Numbered from the stretch's first letter, positions 36,058-44,084 are shown. The stretch is 64,000 nt of DNA from Desulfobulbaceae bacterium (GCA_026987195.1 JALSNC010000013.1:1-64000); one strand, 5' to 3'. Notes: a model not told the origin generated them from the sequence alone. Numbers and translations: made by a program.

Positions 36058-36363
36058 ATGGCCATACCCGAGCGGCAGATCATCCTCTGCCAGAGTTTCC
36101 GCGTCGCCGGAGACAAGAAAGGACTCTGCCACAAGCAGACCGACGGTTTTCTGCAGTACATCGAGGAGGAGGTGCTTGACCGTGGCCTTGACTGCCTGGT
36201 CAGTGCCACCACCTGTCTCAAACAATGCGAAAAAGGCCCGGTGATGGTGATCCAGCCGGAAAACTGGTGGTTCGGAGGCGTGGACTCCGAGGATGCCATC
36301 GATGCCATCCTCGACGGCCTGGAGGATGGGGCTCCGGCCCGGGACTACCTGCTGCCGGGCTGA
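36058..36363 (+). CDS. Thioredoxin-fold [2Fe-2S] ferredoxin of the nif region
   Basis: 101-residue Shethna-type ferredoxin. Cysteines at about 11, 24, 53 and 57 (ILCQSF, GLCHKQ, TTCLKQCEKGP) are the ligand pattern of thioredoxin-like 2Fe-2S ferredoxins, and PVMVIQPENWWFGGV is their conserved end. Related proteins are found next to nif genes in Azotobacter (FeSI) and others, where they have been linked to nitrogenase assembly or protection. AAAGGAGAG precedes the ATG. The tandem R6 heptamers end 37 bases upstream of the start codon. Confidence 0.88.
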   Translation: MAIPERQIILCQSFRVAGDKKGLCHKQTDGFLQYIEEEVLDRGLDCLVSATTCLKQCEKGPVMVIQPENWWFGGVDSEDAIDAILDGLEDGAPARDYLLPG

Positions 36364-36368
36364 TCGAC

Positions 36369-36860
36369 ATGACGCGGATGCCGGAAACCATGCGATCCGA
36401 TGCGGCCGGGATCAGTATACGCAGCGCCGGATCCGGGGATCTCGACGCCCTGGTCGGCCTGCTCAGGATCCTCTTTGCCATTGAGGAGGATTTCAGCTTT
36501 GACGAACAAAGGGTCCGGCAGGGGTTGCGGCTGCTGCTGGCCGCCAGCCGGGCCACCATCCTGGTCGCCGAGCAGGACAGGCAGGTTGTCGGCATGTGTA
36601 CAGGCCAGGTGGTCATCTCCACGGCCGAGGGCGGTCCTGCACTCCTGGTCGAGGACGTGGTGGTGCTTCCCGACCGGCGGGGACGCGGTATCGGCAGGGC
36701 ACTGCTGGATGCCCTGGCCGCCTGGAGCCTGGATGCGGGCGCTAACCGGATGCAGCTCCTTGCCGACCGGAACAACGGCGGTGCCCTTGCCTTCTACCGC
36801 CACTGCGGCTGGCAAGGCACACGGCTCATCTGCCTCCGGAAGAGAGGAACCGGCCCGTAA
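36369..36860 (+). CDS. GNAT-family N-acetyltransferase
   Basis: 163-residue acetyl-CoA-dependent acyltransferase. The A motif LLVEDVVVLPDRRGRGIGRALLD-like region (Q/RxxGxG/A as RRGRGIG) near residue 100 and the C-terminal NNGGALAFYRHCGW are typical. Substrate unknown. The ATG at 36369 follows the ferredoxin stop by 5 bases, so the two are co-translated; nearby ATG codons at 36378 and 36390 are possible. Its presence in the nif operon could be incidental. Confidence 0.85.
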   Translation: MTRMPETMRSDAAGISIRSAGSGDLDALVGLLRILFAIEEDFSFDEQRVRQGLRLLLAASRATILVAEQDRQVVGMCTGQVVISTAEGGPALLVEDVVVLPDRRGRGIGRALLDALAAWSLDAGANRMQLLADRNNGGALAFYRHCGWQGTRLICLRKRGTGP

Positions 36861-36959
36861 TGGCCTCCGGCATCGCCGGACGCCATGCGACCGGCCTCCG
36901 GCCTTCTGAGACGACAGTCCTGCAATAACGCCCACAAGGAATGACAAGGCAAAGGCAGC

Positions 36960-36998
36960 AGTATTCCGAGGGACTTGCCGCTATCGGCAAACTGTTCC
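36960..36998 (+). repeat. Degenerate R3 repeat before the HEPN-like gene
   Basis: AGTATTCCGAGGGACTTGCC then GCTATCGGCAAACTGTT follows the R3 order (reverse) with several changes. It ends right before the GAGGAG ribosome site of the next gene. Confidence 0.5.
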
Positions 36999-37011
36999 AT
37001 GAGGAGAGATC

Positions 37012-37461
37012 ATGAACACGACCGTACAGATGGATATCAGGCCCATGCCGGAGATCAGCGGCTGGCAGGAATTTCTCAGGCAGGGTGAGGGATACCTGAA
37101 GACAGCCTCCGGCGGTTATGCCCGGCGCAGGAAGATCTTCACCCCGGAGATCCTCTACAACCTGGTGGCCATGGCCATTGAAAAATTCGCCATGGCCGCA
37201 CTGATGCGCCATGGCGCCCTGCCCTACAACCACACCATGGCGGATCTCGTCGAGGCCATGGACGCGCTCTTTCCCGATGCCATCGACGAGTTGCGGGAGG
37301 GGCTGCTGGCACTGGACCGCTACCAGGAGATCTGCGCCCTGGATACCTATTCCATCAGACCACCCTCCATGGAGGAGGTGCCGGCCATGCTGGACCTGGC
37401 CCGGCGCCTGAAACAACTGCTGGAGAATGTGGACCAGGACCGCGGTACGGGCAATGCCTGA
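37012..37461 (+). CDS. HEPN-like protein of the nif region
   Basis: 149-residue all-alpha protein. The pattern GYLKTASGGYARRRKIFTPE, then LVAMAIEKFAMAALMRHG and PYNHTMADLVEAMD is that of HEPN domains, with the helix-pair core and a His-containing LV segment. The RxxxxxxH RNase motif is not clearly kept. HEPN proteins often act with nucleotidyltransferases, but none is adjacent. GAGGAGAG is 5 bases before the ATG. It is followed by the next small gene after 25 bases, so it is part of the downstream nif unit; the function there is unknown. Confidence 0.65.
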   Translation: MNTTVQMDIRPMPEISGWQEFLRQGEGYLKTASGGYARRRKIFTPEILYNLVAMAIEKFAMAALMRHGALPYNHTMADLVEAMDALFPDAIDELREGLLALDRYQEICALDTYSIRPPSMEEVPAMLDLARRLKQLLENVDQDRGTGNA

Positions 37462-37486
37462 GAGCAGGAGACAAGGAGGCGCAACA

Positions 37487-37795
37487 GTGGCACTGAGAAA
37501 ACTCGGGGTGGTGAAGACCATTGTCGAAACAGTGGGCATGGACATCGGCCACGTCTGGGATGACCTGGTCTTTCTCAACCACACCGGTCTGATACTGCAG
37601 TTTACCGATCAGGAGGACACCATGCGGATACACAGAAATTACGAAGGGGAATCATCCATCCTCGAACGGGCGATCGACCTGCTCAAGGAGACAGCGCGCC
37701 TCTATGCGATGACCTTTCTTGACGGCGAGGAGTTCCGTATCTCCCAGGGGGACGATGAAGAGCTGCGCCTGGAATTCCTCGGCACCAACCGATGA
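37487..37795 (+). CDS. Small nif-region protein of unknown function
   Basis: 102-residue acidic protein that I do not recognise. It starts at a GTG with a very good AAGGAGG 7 bases upstream; the frame is open from 37427. It is predicted mixed alpha/beta, with LVFLNHTGLILQFTD in the middle and SILERAIDLLKETARLY near the end, and has no cysteine, transmembrane segment or signal peptide. Its position between the HEPN-like gene and the Nif11 gene, and a terminator 4 bases after the stop, suggest that it ends the operon. Confidence 0.65.
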   Translation: MALRKLGVVKTIVETVGMDIGHVWDDLVFLNHTGLILQFTDQEDTMRIHRNYEGESSILERAIDLLKETARLYAMTFLDGEEFRISQGDDEELRLEFLGTNR

Positions 37796-37798
37796 CTG

Positions 37799-37822
37799 AA
37801 CCCGGATGGAACCGGGTTTTTT
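37799..37822 (+). terminator. Terminator of the downstream nif unit
   Basis: AACCCGG pairs with CCGGGTT around a 6-base loop and runs into six T residues, right after the stop codon of the 102-residue protein gene. Confidence 0.88.
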
Positions 37823-37852
37823 GTAAGCGCTCACAGATGCCTGTCCACAGAC

Positions 37853-37893
37853 ACCTGGAACCTGGAACCTGGAACCTGAATACCTGACTTCTG
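37853..37893 (+). repeat. R6/R7 heptamer array before the Nif11 gene
   Basis: Three perfect ACCTGGA units, then ACCTGAA and ACCTGAC, pass into the R7 form ACTTCTGAC. The array ends about 20 bases before the start codon of the Nif11 gene, just upstream of its AAGGAA ribosome site. Confidence 0.75.
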
Positions 37894-37910
37894 ACAAGGA
37901 ACAAGCACCC

Positions 37911-38132
37911 ATGGCCAAGAAAGACGTTGAGAACCTGCTCATTGCAGGCGGAGAGGACAAACACCTGCGGGCCAAGTACGACGGCCCGGCCACCATGGAG
38001 GAATTTGTCGCCCTGGCGGCAGCAGACGGTTACAACTTCACGGTGGAGGAACTGGCCCAGGTCCTGCGGGAATCGGGCGATGTCTTTGACAAACACGGCA
38101 ACCCGCCCAAACGGTCCATCTGGTGGACCTGA
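37911..38132 (+). CDS. Nif11-family protein, free-standing
   Basis: 73-residue small protein with the Nif11 pattern: TMEEFVALAAADGYNFTVEELAQVL (residues about 28-53). Nif11 domains were first seen next to nif genes and are also used as leader regions of ribosomal peptide precursors. Here there is no glycine-glycine cleavage site followed by a Cys/Ser/Thr-rich core; the protein ends in PPKRSIWWT, so a precursor role is less likely. It lies after a terminator and has its own leader with the heptamer array. AAGGAACAAG precedes the ATG. Confidence 0.82.
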   Translation: MAKKDVENLLIAGGEDKHLRAKYDGPATMEEFVALAAADGYNFTVEELAQVLRESGDVFDKHGNPPKRSIWWT

Positions 38133-38143
38133 GAAAAACACCC

Positions 38144-38508
38144 TGAAAGTACCAGTATTTTCAAGAGATTGCCGGCAGCGGTGAACTATTACCAAACACC
38201 CAGGAAGCGCAAAGCCGTCGGCAACAGCGTTGCACTGTTACGATCTGAAAGCACACGACCCTGCCCGTCCCCGACCGGGCCGGTGATAAGCGCTCACAGG
38301 AGCCGCACGGAGTCTTCGCTTACCTCTTTGTACGGTCGTGCCTGCCCGCATAGGCAGGCTATCGGAGTCTCCCTGCGGTCGCTTACCTGCGGGTCAGGCA
38401 CGCCTGCACAGGTAAGCGTAAACTCCGAATCTGCGGCCCCTGAGAGCGCTTACATCATTGTGGCCGGACAAACCGATGGCTTGACATCCTGTGAGGAGTT
38501 ACGGCCAG
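38144..38508 (+). repeat. Repeat island: two R3 and one R1
   Basis: R3 in reverse at 38144-38194 (AGTACCAGTATTTTC to GGTGAACTATTAC), a partial R3-like piece at 38210-38241 (GCACTGTTAC end), and a full R1 in reverse at 38283-38508 (AAGCGCTCACAGGAGCCGC to GAGGAGTTACGG). It fills the 396 bases between the Nif11 gene and the convergent SH3-domain gene. Confidence 0.82.
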
Positions 38509-38528
38509 GGTCGTGTGCGGGACCCTGC

Positions 38529-38987
38529 TCAGGGCCAGACCAGTGACTTGTGGATCCAGCCGGTGATCCGGGGATGGGAGATCTTGATCCAGTCGCCCTT
38601 GCTGGCCACTTTTTTCAGAATAACCTCACGGGCTACGCTGCCAATCTTTTTATAGTTCCTGCCCGGGCCACTGCGCACGTTCCCCTCCTTCACCTTCACA
38701 ATCACATAGGGTGTCTTGCTCACCAGCGCGCCATAGATCCAGCCCTTGTCATTCTCGAAGTCAGAGACCTTGATCCATTTCCCCTGGCGGGACAGGACCT
38801 TGAGCGGATAGCCGGAAGGTAACTGGTAGAGTGTCTCATACTTGGTGTCAGGGCCCGAGCGGAGGTTGACCCCATCCTTGACCACGCTGACATATTCGGC
38901 GGCGAATATACTGCCGGCCGTGCCGCACAACATGACCACGGCCATGACCCCGATCTTCATTTTCCCCATAAGTCCATTGTTTCCCAT
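38529..38987 (-). CDS. Exported protein with two SH3b domains
   Basis: 152-residue protein with a signal peptide (about 1-29, ending SIFAA) and two bacterial SH3 repeats: GVNLRSGPDTKYETLYQLP (residues about 39-85) and EGNVRSGPGRNYKKIGSV (about 98-150), each ending with a WI-type strand (GWIYGALV, GWIHKSLV). SH3b domains usually bind peptidoglycan. AAGGAG is 6 bases before the ATG at 38987, so the longer N-terminus is real. It is a single gene on the minus strand between repeat copies. Confidence 0.88.
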   Translation of the reverse strand: MGNNGLMGKMKIGVMAVVMLCGTAGSIFAAEYVSVVKDGVNLRSGPDTKYETLYQLPSGYPLKVLSRQGKWIKVSDFENDKGWIYGALVSKTPYVIVKVKEGNVRSGPGRNYKKIGSVAREVILKKVASKGDWIKISHPRITGWIHKSLVWP

Positions 38988-39032
38988 CTCGATCTCCTTC
39001 TGGCGTCAAATAGCTTCTTTCAGGCAGGAGCC

Positions 39033-39083
39033 TGTGAATATACCGGCATTTCAGAATGGTTGCCAACAGCGGCGAACTGTTAC
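39033..39083 (+). repeat. R3 repeat
   Basis: R3 in reverse (ATATACCGGCATTTCAG, then GGTTGCCAACAGCGGCGAAC, TGTTAC), between the SH3-domain gene and the end of tlyA. Confidence 0.82.
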
Positions 39084-39090
39084 GGATGCC

Positions 39091-39822
39091 TCATCCCGTG
39101 ATATACATCAGAAATTCCAGGTTTCCCCTGGCACCCTTCACCGGCGACTCCACAACACCCCGGCATCGGAGTCCTGCCTCGCGCACATATTCCTCCACCA
39201 TGGCCACTGCCTGACGATGCAGGTCCCGTTCCCTGACCACCCCGCCCCTGGCCACCTTCTCCCGGGGCAGCTCGAACTGCGGCTTGACCAGTGCGATCAC
39301 TCGCACATACCGCTGAAACAGTGCGGCCACCGGCTCCAGCAGCAGATGAAGCGAGATGAACGAGGCATCGATGACGGCGAGATCCAGGGCTTCAGGGATC
39401 TCCTTTGCAGAGAGGTAGCGGGCATTGATCCGTTCAAGCACCACCACCCGTTCATCGCTGCGCAGACTCCAGTCCAGAACGCCGTAGCCCACGTCGACAC
39501 TGTAGACCCTGGCTGCCCCGTGCTGCAGGAGGCAATCGGTAAAACCGCCGGTGGAGCAGCCGATATCGGCGCAGACCCAACCCTGCGGTGCAATGGCAAA
39601 GGCCGTAAGCCCGGCTGCCAGTTTGTCGCCACCGCGGCTGACGTAGGACTTTTTCTTCTCCAGGGCAAGCCGGCAGTCGGGCGGAACAAGGGTCGCCCCC
39701 TTGCTGGCAAAGGCCCCGTTGACCAGGACCTGCCGGTCCGCTATCAGGGCCCTGGCCTGTTCCCGGTCAGCGGCAAGCCCCCGTGCCACAAGCAGGGCAT
39801 CGAGCCGCTTCCTGGCGGCCAC
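39091..39822 (-). CDS. tlyA: TlyA-family rRNA 2'-O-methyltransferase
   Basis: 243-residue protein with an N-terminal S4 RNA-binding domain (RLDALLVARGLAADREQARA) and a FtsJ-like methyltransferase domain: ADIGCSTGGFTDCLLQHGA is the SAM-binding motif, and VYSVDVGYG, LVKPQFE and LDLAVIDASFISL follow as in TlyA/hemolysin A proteins, which methylate 16S and 23S rRNA cytidines. It starts with GTG directly after the cpoB stop (1 base apart), so it is the last gene of the tol-cpoB operon. Confidence 0.94.
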   Translation of the reverse strand: MAARKRLDALLVARGLAADREQARALIADRQVLVNGAFASKGATLVPPDCRLALEKKKSYVSRGGDKLAAGLTAFAIAPQGWVCADIGCSTGGFTDCLLQHGAARVYSVDVGYGVLDWSLRSDERVVVLERINARYLSAKEIPEALDLAVIDASFISLHLLLEPVAALFQRYVRVIALVKPQFELPREKVARGGVVRERDLHRQAVAMVEEYVREAGLRCRGVVESPVKGARGNLEFLMYITG

Positions 39823-39823
39823 C

Positions 39824-40843
39824 CTAAAGATTTGCCAGCCGTTTGCGGGCCGTGGCCGCCTCGGGGCTGCCGGAATAATCGTTGATCAGCTTCTTGTAGA
39901 TGATCTTGGCTGTCTCGTGATCGGTCAGTTTTTCAAACGACATCCCCTGTTTGAGGAGCGCCGCCGGCGTATGCGGATCACGGGCATGGTTGGAGATCAC
40001 CTTCTGATAATCCAGGATGGCCAGGTCATATTCACCCTGGTTGTACAGACACTCACCCATATAGAAAAGTGTCTCCGCGGCCTTGGCGCCCTTGGGGTTG
40101 CCGGAGAGGACCTGTTCGAACATCCTGTAGGCATCCTTGTATTTCTTGGCCTTGTACAGGGCCATGGCCCGGCTGAAGGGTCCGGCGGTCGCATCCGGAG
40201 TGGTGACCACCTGTACCTGGGCCTTTTCACCGGCCTCGGCCGGTCGGGCCGCTGGCCTGGTGGCGGGAGTGCCGGATGCAGGGGCAGCGGCCGCCACCAC
40301 CTTGCCGGAGCCGACCCGCACCTTGCGGCGATCCGGTGTCACCTTGACAGTGCCGCCGCTGCTGCCGGCCGCGGTCACTACGCGCCTGCGGGCTGCCTCT
40401 GCACGCCTGGCGGCCTCCCGCGCCCGTTCCTCGGCGGCACGGATTCTCTCCTGCTGCACCTTGCTGAAAGCGGCATTCAACCGGTCAACCTTCTGGGCCA
40501 GCTCCTCTATCTTCTGCTCGTTCTCAGTACGAAGCTCCGCAACCGCCTTCTCCAGGGTGGCCAGGTCCTGGCCGGTCTTCTGGCGGAACTGGCTGGCACG
40601 ATGTTCCGACTCTTCGAGCCGGGACTTGAGACGAAGGGTCTCCTCCTCCACCTGGTCGATCTTGGACACAGAGCTGGCCTGTCGTTTCTGGATCGTGCCA
40701 ACGGCCTTGGTCCGGACCTCCTCCACCTTCTGGTTGACGGCGCGGATCTGGTAGTTGAGCTCCCGGACCTCGTCCTGGGTGGCACACTGGCTCAGCAGCA
40801 GCAGCGAACAGCCTGCAAGGGCAAGGTTTCGTATCATCTTCAT
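39824..40843 (-). CDS. cpoB: Cell division coordinator CpoB/YbgF-like lipoprotein
   Basis: 339-residue lipoprotein. The signal peptide ends in a lipobox (LLLLSQC, Cys near residue 19). A long coiled coil follows (about 25-160), then an Ala/Arg/Pro-rich linker and three TPR-like repeats (about 235-335: ALYKAKKYKDAYRMFEQVL, ETLFYMGECLYNQGEYDLAI). This is the YbgF/CpoB layout, which links Tol-Pal with peptidoglycan synthesis at division. GAGGAAAG precedes the ATG at 40843; the frame is open to 40939. Pal itself is not seen in the window. Confidence 0.9.
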   Translation of the reverse strand: MKMIRNLALAGCSLLLLSQCATQDEVRELNYQIRAVNQKVEEVRTKAVGTIQKRQASSVSKIDQVEEETLRLKSRLEESEHRASQFRQKTGQDLATLEKAVAELRTENEQKIEELAQKVDRLNAAFSKVQQERIRAAEERAREAARRAEAARRRVVTAAGSSGGTVKVTPDRRKVRVGSGKVVAAAAPASGTPATRPAARPAEAGEKAQVQVVTTPDATAGPFSRAMALYKAKKYKDAYRMFEQVLSGNPKGAKAAETLFYMGECLYNQGEYDLAILDYQKVISNHARDPHTPAALLKQGMSFEKLTDHETAKIIYKKLINDYSGSPEAATARKRLANL

Positions 40844-40949
40844 AGGCTTTCCTCTTTCATCATCAGACATCTTGCACAACATAACCAGCACAAGGGGGAG
40901 CGTACCGAACCTGGCTGCCGGTGCATCCCGGGACCGCATCGAAGCGCCG

Positions 40950-42254
40950 TTATCGGGGGCGTGGCGACCACTGCGGATAGGACTGGTTTCCTTTCAGTTT
41001 GAAGAGTACCCGCAGGTCCTTTCCACTGGCAAGGACCGCACAGATCTCCGAATGACCGTTCCGACGCCGGGAAAAGGCGAGCTGCCGTCCGTCGGGCGAC
41101 CAGGTCGGGGATTCATAATCACCCCAGGCCGAGGTCACCTGACGGGGAGCACCGCCGGCAGGAGCAATGGTGAAAATCTGGTAATGGCCGTCTACCAGGC
41201 TGGTATAGGCGATCCGGTCTCCCTTGGGCGACCAGGAAGGCTCGCTGTTTTCCGAGCCCTGGAAGGTCAGCCGACGGACCTTGAGACTCTCCATGTCCAT
41301 AATATAGAGCTGCGGCCTGCCGCTGCGGTCAGAGACAAAGACCAGAGACCTGCCATCCGGCGCAAAGGAAGGAGAAACGTTGATACCGGCGCGCCGGGTG
41401 AGCCGCTTGAGGATCCGGCCCTTGCGGTCAAGGAGGTAGAGGTCGGGGCTGCCGTCCCTGCTGAGTGTCAGCACCATGGTCCTGCCGTCGGGCGAAAAGG
41501 CCGGCGCCAGGTTCATGCCCTTCCGGCGGGACAGGGCACGGGTGACCCTGTCCTGACGCAGATCGGTGATATAGAGATCCTGGTTGCCGCGATGATAGGT
41601 GGTATAGGCCAGAAAGTTGCCATCCGGTGTAAAGCGGGGCGAGACACAGAGGTGCCGGTGTCGGGTCACCTGCCGCCTGGTACGGCCGAGCACGTCGCTG
41701 ATGTAGATCTCCTTGCGGCCGGTCTCGTCGGAGACATAGGCGATGGAGGTGCGGCTGATGCCGGGGGTGCCGGTGAACTCCTCCACCAGGGCGTCGCAGA
41801 AGCGCAGCACCATGTCATCCTGCTGCCGGGCCAGGCCGCGGTAGCGTCGACCGGCCAGCAGCCGGTCCGCTGCCACGTCGAACAGCCGTCCCTCCACGGT
41901 CAGTTTTGTGCCGTCCGGCTCGTAGGCGCCCCGGATGACATAATCGACCTGCAACTGTTTCCAGTCCGCATCCTGGAGGCCGCCATACCGGCCGGGCTCG
42001 AGCACCCGGACAAAGCCATGAAAATCAAGGGCCCGGCCAAGCAGCGATGCCATGGCCAGGCCGCGCCTGCCGGTGGGATCGGTGCCTTTCCTGTCGACAA
42101 AGGCGGGGATCGCCACCACCACCTTGCGGACATCGGAGGCCGTGATATCGAGATAGACCCGTTCCGCCTGCGCCTGCCGGGCCATTGCGGCCAGGAGCAA
42201 AAGACAGAGCAGGACCAGGGAAAGAAAACGCGTTGGGAAAATATGTAAGCGCAT
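40950..42254 (-). CDS. tolB: Tol-Pal system beta-propeller protein TolB
   Basis: 434-residue periplasmic protein. A signal peptide covers about residues 1-31 (FLSLVLLCLLLLAAMARQAQA). The TolB N-terminal domain follows to about 150, then a six-bladed propeller built from WD40-like repeats (SPRFTPDGNFLAYTT, APAFSPDGRTMVLTL, SPSFAPDGRSLVFVS, EPSWSPKGDRIAYTS, SPTWSPDGRQLAFSR). It binds Pal and TolA in the envelope. The ATG at 42254 is used; the frame is open to 42311. It lies between tolA and cpoB. Confidence 0.95.
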   Translation of the reverse strand: MRLHIFPTRFLSLVLLCLLLLAAMARQAQAERVYLDITASDVRKVVVAIPAFVDRKGTDPTGRRGLAMASLLGRALDFHGFVRVLEPGRYGGLQDADWKQLQVDYVIRGAYEPDGTKLTVEGRLFDVAADRLLAGRRYRGLARQQDDMVLRFCDALVEEFTGTPGISRTSIAYVSDETGRKEIYISDVLGRTRRQVTRHRHLCVSPRFTPDGNFLAYTTYHRGNQDLYITDLRQDRVTRALSRRKGMNLAPAFSPDGRTMVLTLSRDGSPDLYLLDRKGRILKRLTRRAGINVSPSFAPDGRSLVFVSDRSGRPQLYIMDMESLKVRRLTFQGSENSEPSWSPKGDRIAYTSLVDGHYQIFTIAPAGGAPRQVTSAWGDYESPTWSPDGRQLAFSRRRNGHSEICAVLASGKDLRVLFKLKGNQSYPQWSPRPR

Positions 42255-42356
42255 GGAATGAAATCTCTCTTCAGCTCCGGCCTGGCAGGGGATGCAGGGG
42301 ACCTCCCTCACCGTACCGGATGGGGTTGATGCCGCCTGGACGTGGGCGTTGGCTCT

Positions 42357-43304
42357 TTACATCGACAGCTCACCTGGCCGGAACCGCAGGCCGACTTCGA
42401 TGGTCTTGTCGGGCATCAGTTTGGAAAAACGCGGCATGGGAGAGGCGTTCTGAATCGTCTTCATGACAAACCGATCAAAGAACGGATCCCGGGACCTCTT
42501 TTCCATCGTTGTCCGCAGCACGGTCCCGTCCCGGCCGATGGTCAGGACCACCACGGCCTCAAGGCCAGGATCCCACTGTCGCATCTCCGGCAGGACCCAG
42601 TAGGAATGCACCCTGTCGTACAGGGCGGACAGGTACTGTTTGAAAACAATGGAACGTACCTGCCTGCCACCAGAGGAGGAATTTCTGCGGGTCGACGGCG
42701 CCGCAGCATCACTGGTCCTGATCAGGGCGGCGAGCTCGGCCACTGCCCGGCGCCTGGCCTCCTCAGCCTTTCGCTCCGCCTCCCTGGCCCTTGCAAGCTC
42801 CTGCCGGCGCACCGCCTCTCTCCGCTGCCGTTCCCGGGCCTCCCGGGCCAGCCGCTGCCGTTCCTTTTCCTCGGCCAGCCTGGTATCCCTCGCCTTCCTG
42901 ATCTTCCGCTTCAGCGGCCTGATGGAAACGGGCCGGGCCGAAGCCGCAGGTTCCGGCTTTACCTCCGGCACCGGTGTCGCGGCCACCGGCGCCGGCTCCG
43001 GGGGGATCACGGGCCGGGTCGTTTTTTTCGGCGCCACCGGTTCCGCCTTCCGCACCGGCGGAGAAGGGGCGGGAGGAGCCTTGGCCGGTTCCGGCAGGGA
43101 AACCAGATCCACGGTGACCACCTCGTCCAGCAGCGGCCGGTGTCTGATGATGCCGGGAAGATACAGCGCTCCGGCAAAGAAGGCGACGTGCACAGCAATG
43201 GCAAGACTGACGGGCAGCAGCCAGCGCCAGTCTGCAGATCGCTGTTCCTCGAAAAACTCCCTGTCGTTGAACCCTATTCCATCCAACGGATCATCCATCG
43301 TCAT
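42357..43304 (-). CDS. tolA: TolA/TonB-family envelope protein
   Basis: 315-residue inner-membrane protein with one N-terminal transmembrane helix (LLPVSLAIAVHVAFFAGALYL, about 30-50), a Pro/Ala/Lys-rich stretch, a long charged alpha helix (KERQRLAREARERQRREA) and a TonB-type C-terminal domain (YDRVHSYWVLPE, VVVLTIGRDGTVL). The helix and gene context with tolQ, tolR and tolB identify it as TolA; it is shorter than the Escherichia coli protein (about 420). The ATG at 43304 is used; a GTG at 43337 would overlap tolR. Confidence 0.88.
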   Translation of the reverse strand: MTMDDPLDGIGFNDREFFEEQRSADWRWLLPVSLAIAVHVAFFAGALYLPGIIRHRPLLDEVVTVDLVSLPEPAKAPPAPSPPVRKAEPVAPKKTTRPVIPPEPAPVAATPVPEVKPEPAASARPVSIRPLKRKIRKARDTRLAEEKERQRLAREARERQRREAVRRQELARAREAERKAEEARRRAVAELAALIRTSDAAAPSTRRNSSSGGRQVRSIVFKQYLSALYDRVHSYWVLPEMRQWDPGLEAVVVLTIGRDGTVLRTTMEKRSRDPFFDRFVMKTIQNASPMPRFSKLMPDKTIEVGLRFRPGELSM

Positions 43305-43329
43305 CCTGAACCCGGAGCAGGCGGGCCCC

Positions 43330-43752
43330 TCACCCACCCCTTTTGTCCGAAGGTCGGGTGATCATTCCCAGCTTGGTGAAGCCGGCCCGCTTGATGGCCG
43401 CCATGGTGGAGACCACCAGGCCATAGGGGACCTTGCGGTCGGCCCGCAGATAGATCGACTCTTTCCGTCGCTCCGGGGGCAGGCCCTTCAACTGCTGCAC
43501 CAGGAGCGATTCCTTGACCCGGACCTTGCCGAGAAAGATCTCGCCCTTGCCGTTGATGGTTACCACCAGGGGCTCTTCGTGCTGACGCAGGGCCTTGCTT
43601 GTGGTCCTGGGCAACTCGACCTCGATACCCTGGGTCATCATCGGTGCCGTAACCATGAAAATAATCAGCAATACCAGCATGACATCCACCAGAGGTGTCA
43701 CATTGATCTCCGCCACCAGGCCCCTGCGGCCTCTGCTTCCCATTGGTCCCAT
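43330..43752 (-). CDS. tolR: TolR/ExbD-family proton-channel subunit
   Basis: 140-residue protein with a single transmembrane helix that carries the proton-path Asp (INVTPLVDVMLVLLIIFMVT, residues about 17-36) and a periplasmic domain (GKGEIFLGKVRVKE, IYLRADRKVPYGLVVSTM). It works with TolQ to power TolA. No ribosome site precedes the ATG; a likely -10 box ends 10 bases upstream. A repeat island of about 250 bases separates it from tolQ, to which it is normally joined. Confidence 0.93.
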   Translation of the reverse strand: MGPMGSRGRRGLVAEINVTPLVDVMLVLLIIFMVTAPMMTQGIEVELPRTTSKALRQHEEPLVVTINGKGEIFLGKVRVKESLLVQQLKGLPPERRKESIYLRADRKVPYGLVVSTMAAIKRAGFTKLGMITRPSDKRGG

Positions 43753-43762
43753 AATTTCAGTA

Positions 43763-43771
43763 AGTATACCA
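43763..43771 (-). promoter_or_regulatory. Possible extended -10 promoter of tolR, giving a near-leaderless mRNA
   Basis: On the minus strand TGGTATACT (extended -10 form TGN-TATACT) lies 10 bases before the tolR ATG, with a weak TTCGTT 16 bases upstream of the -10. Transcription would start at or within a few bases of the start codon. Confidence 0.4.
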
Positions 43772-43809
43772 GAAATTCATTGAAAACGAAGCTGCGGATG
43801 AGAAATTTC

Positions 43810-44058
43810 GTAATAGTTCACCGCCAACGGCAACCAGCTGAAAAAACCAATACTTTTGCTAAATGTTCAGCGGTGCGTCGGCTGTGCGTGATCGTGGCCG
43901 GCCGTCAGGTGAGCGAGCGCAGGGAGACTCCGACAGCCTCCCTCTGCGGACAGGCACGCCTGCAAAGGTAAGCGTAGACTCCGAATCTGCGGTCCCTGAG
44001 AGCGCTTACACCATTGTGGCCGGACAGACCGATGGTTAACCATCCCGTGAGGGGTTAC
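43810..44058 (+). repeat. Repeat island between tolQ and tolR: R3, R2 half, R1 half
   Basis: R3 at 43810-43860 (GTAATAGTTCACCGCC to CAATACTTTTGC) runs into the first half of R2 (TGTTCAGCGGTGCGTC, GCTGTGCGTGATCGTGGCC), which switches near 43920-43950 into the second half of R1 (GGCACGCCTGCAAAGGTAAG to GTGAGGGGTTAC). Confidence 0.85.
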
Positions 44059-44084
44059 GACAATCTGACCCGGCCATGCCGGCT

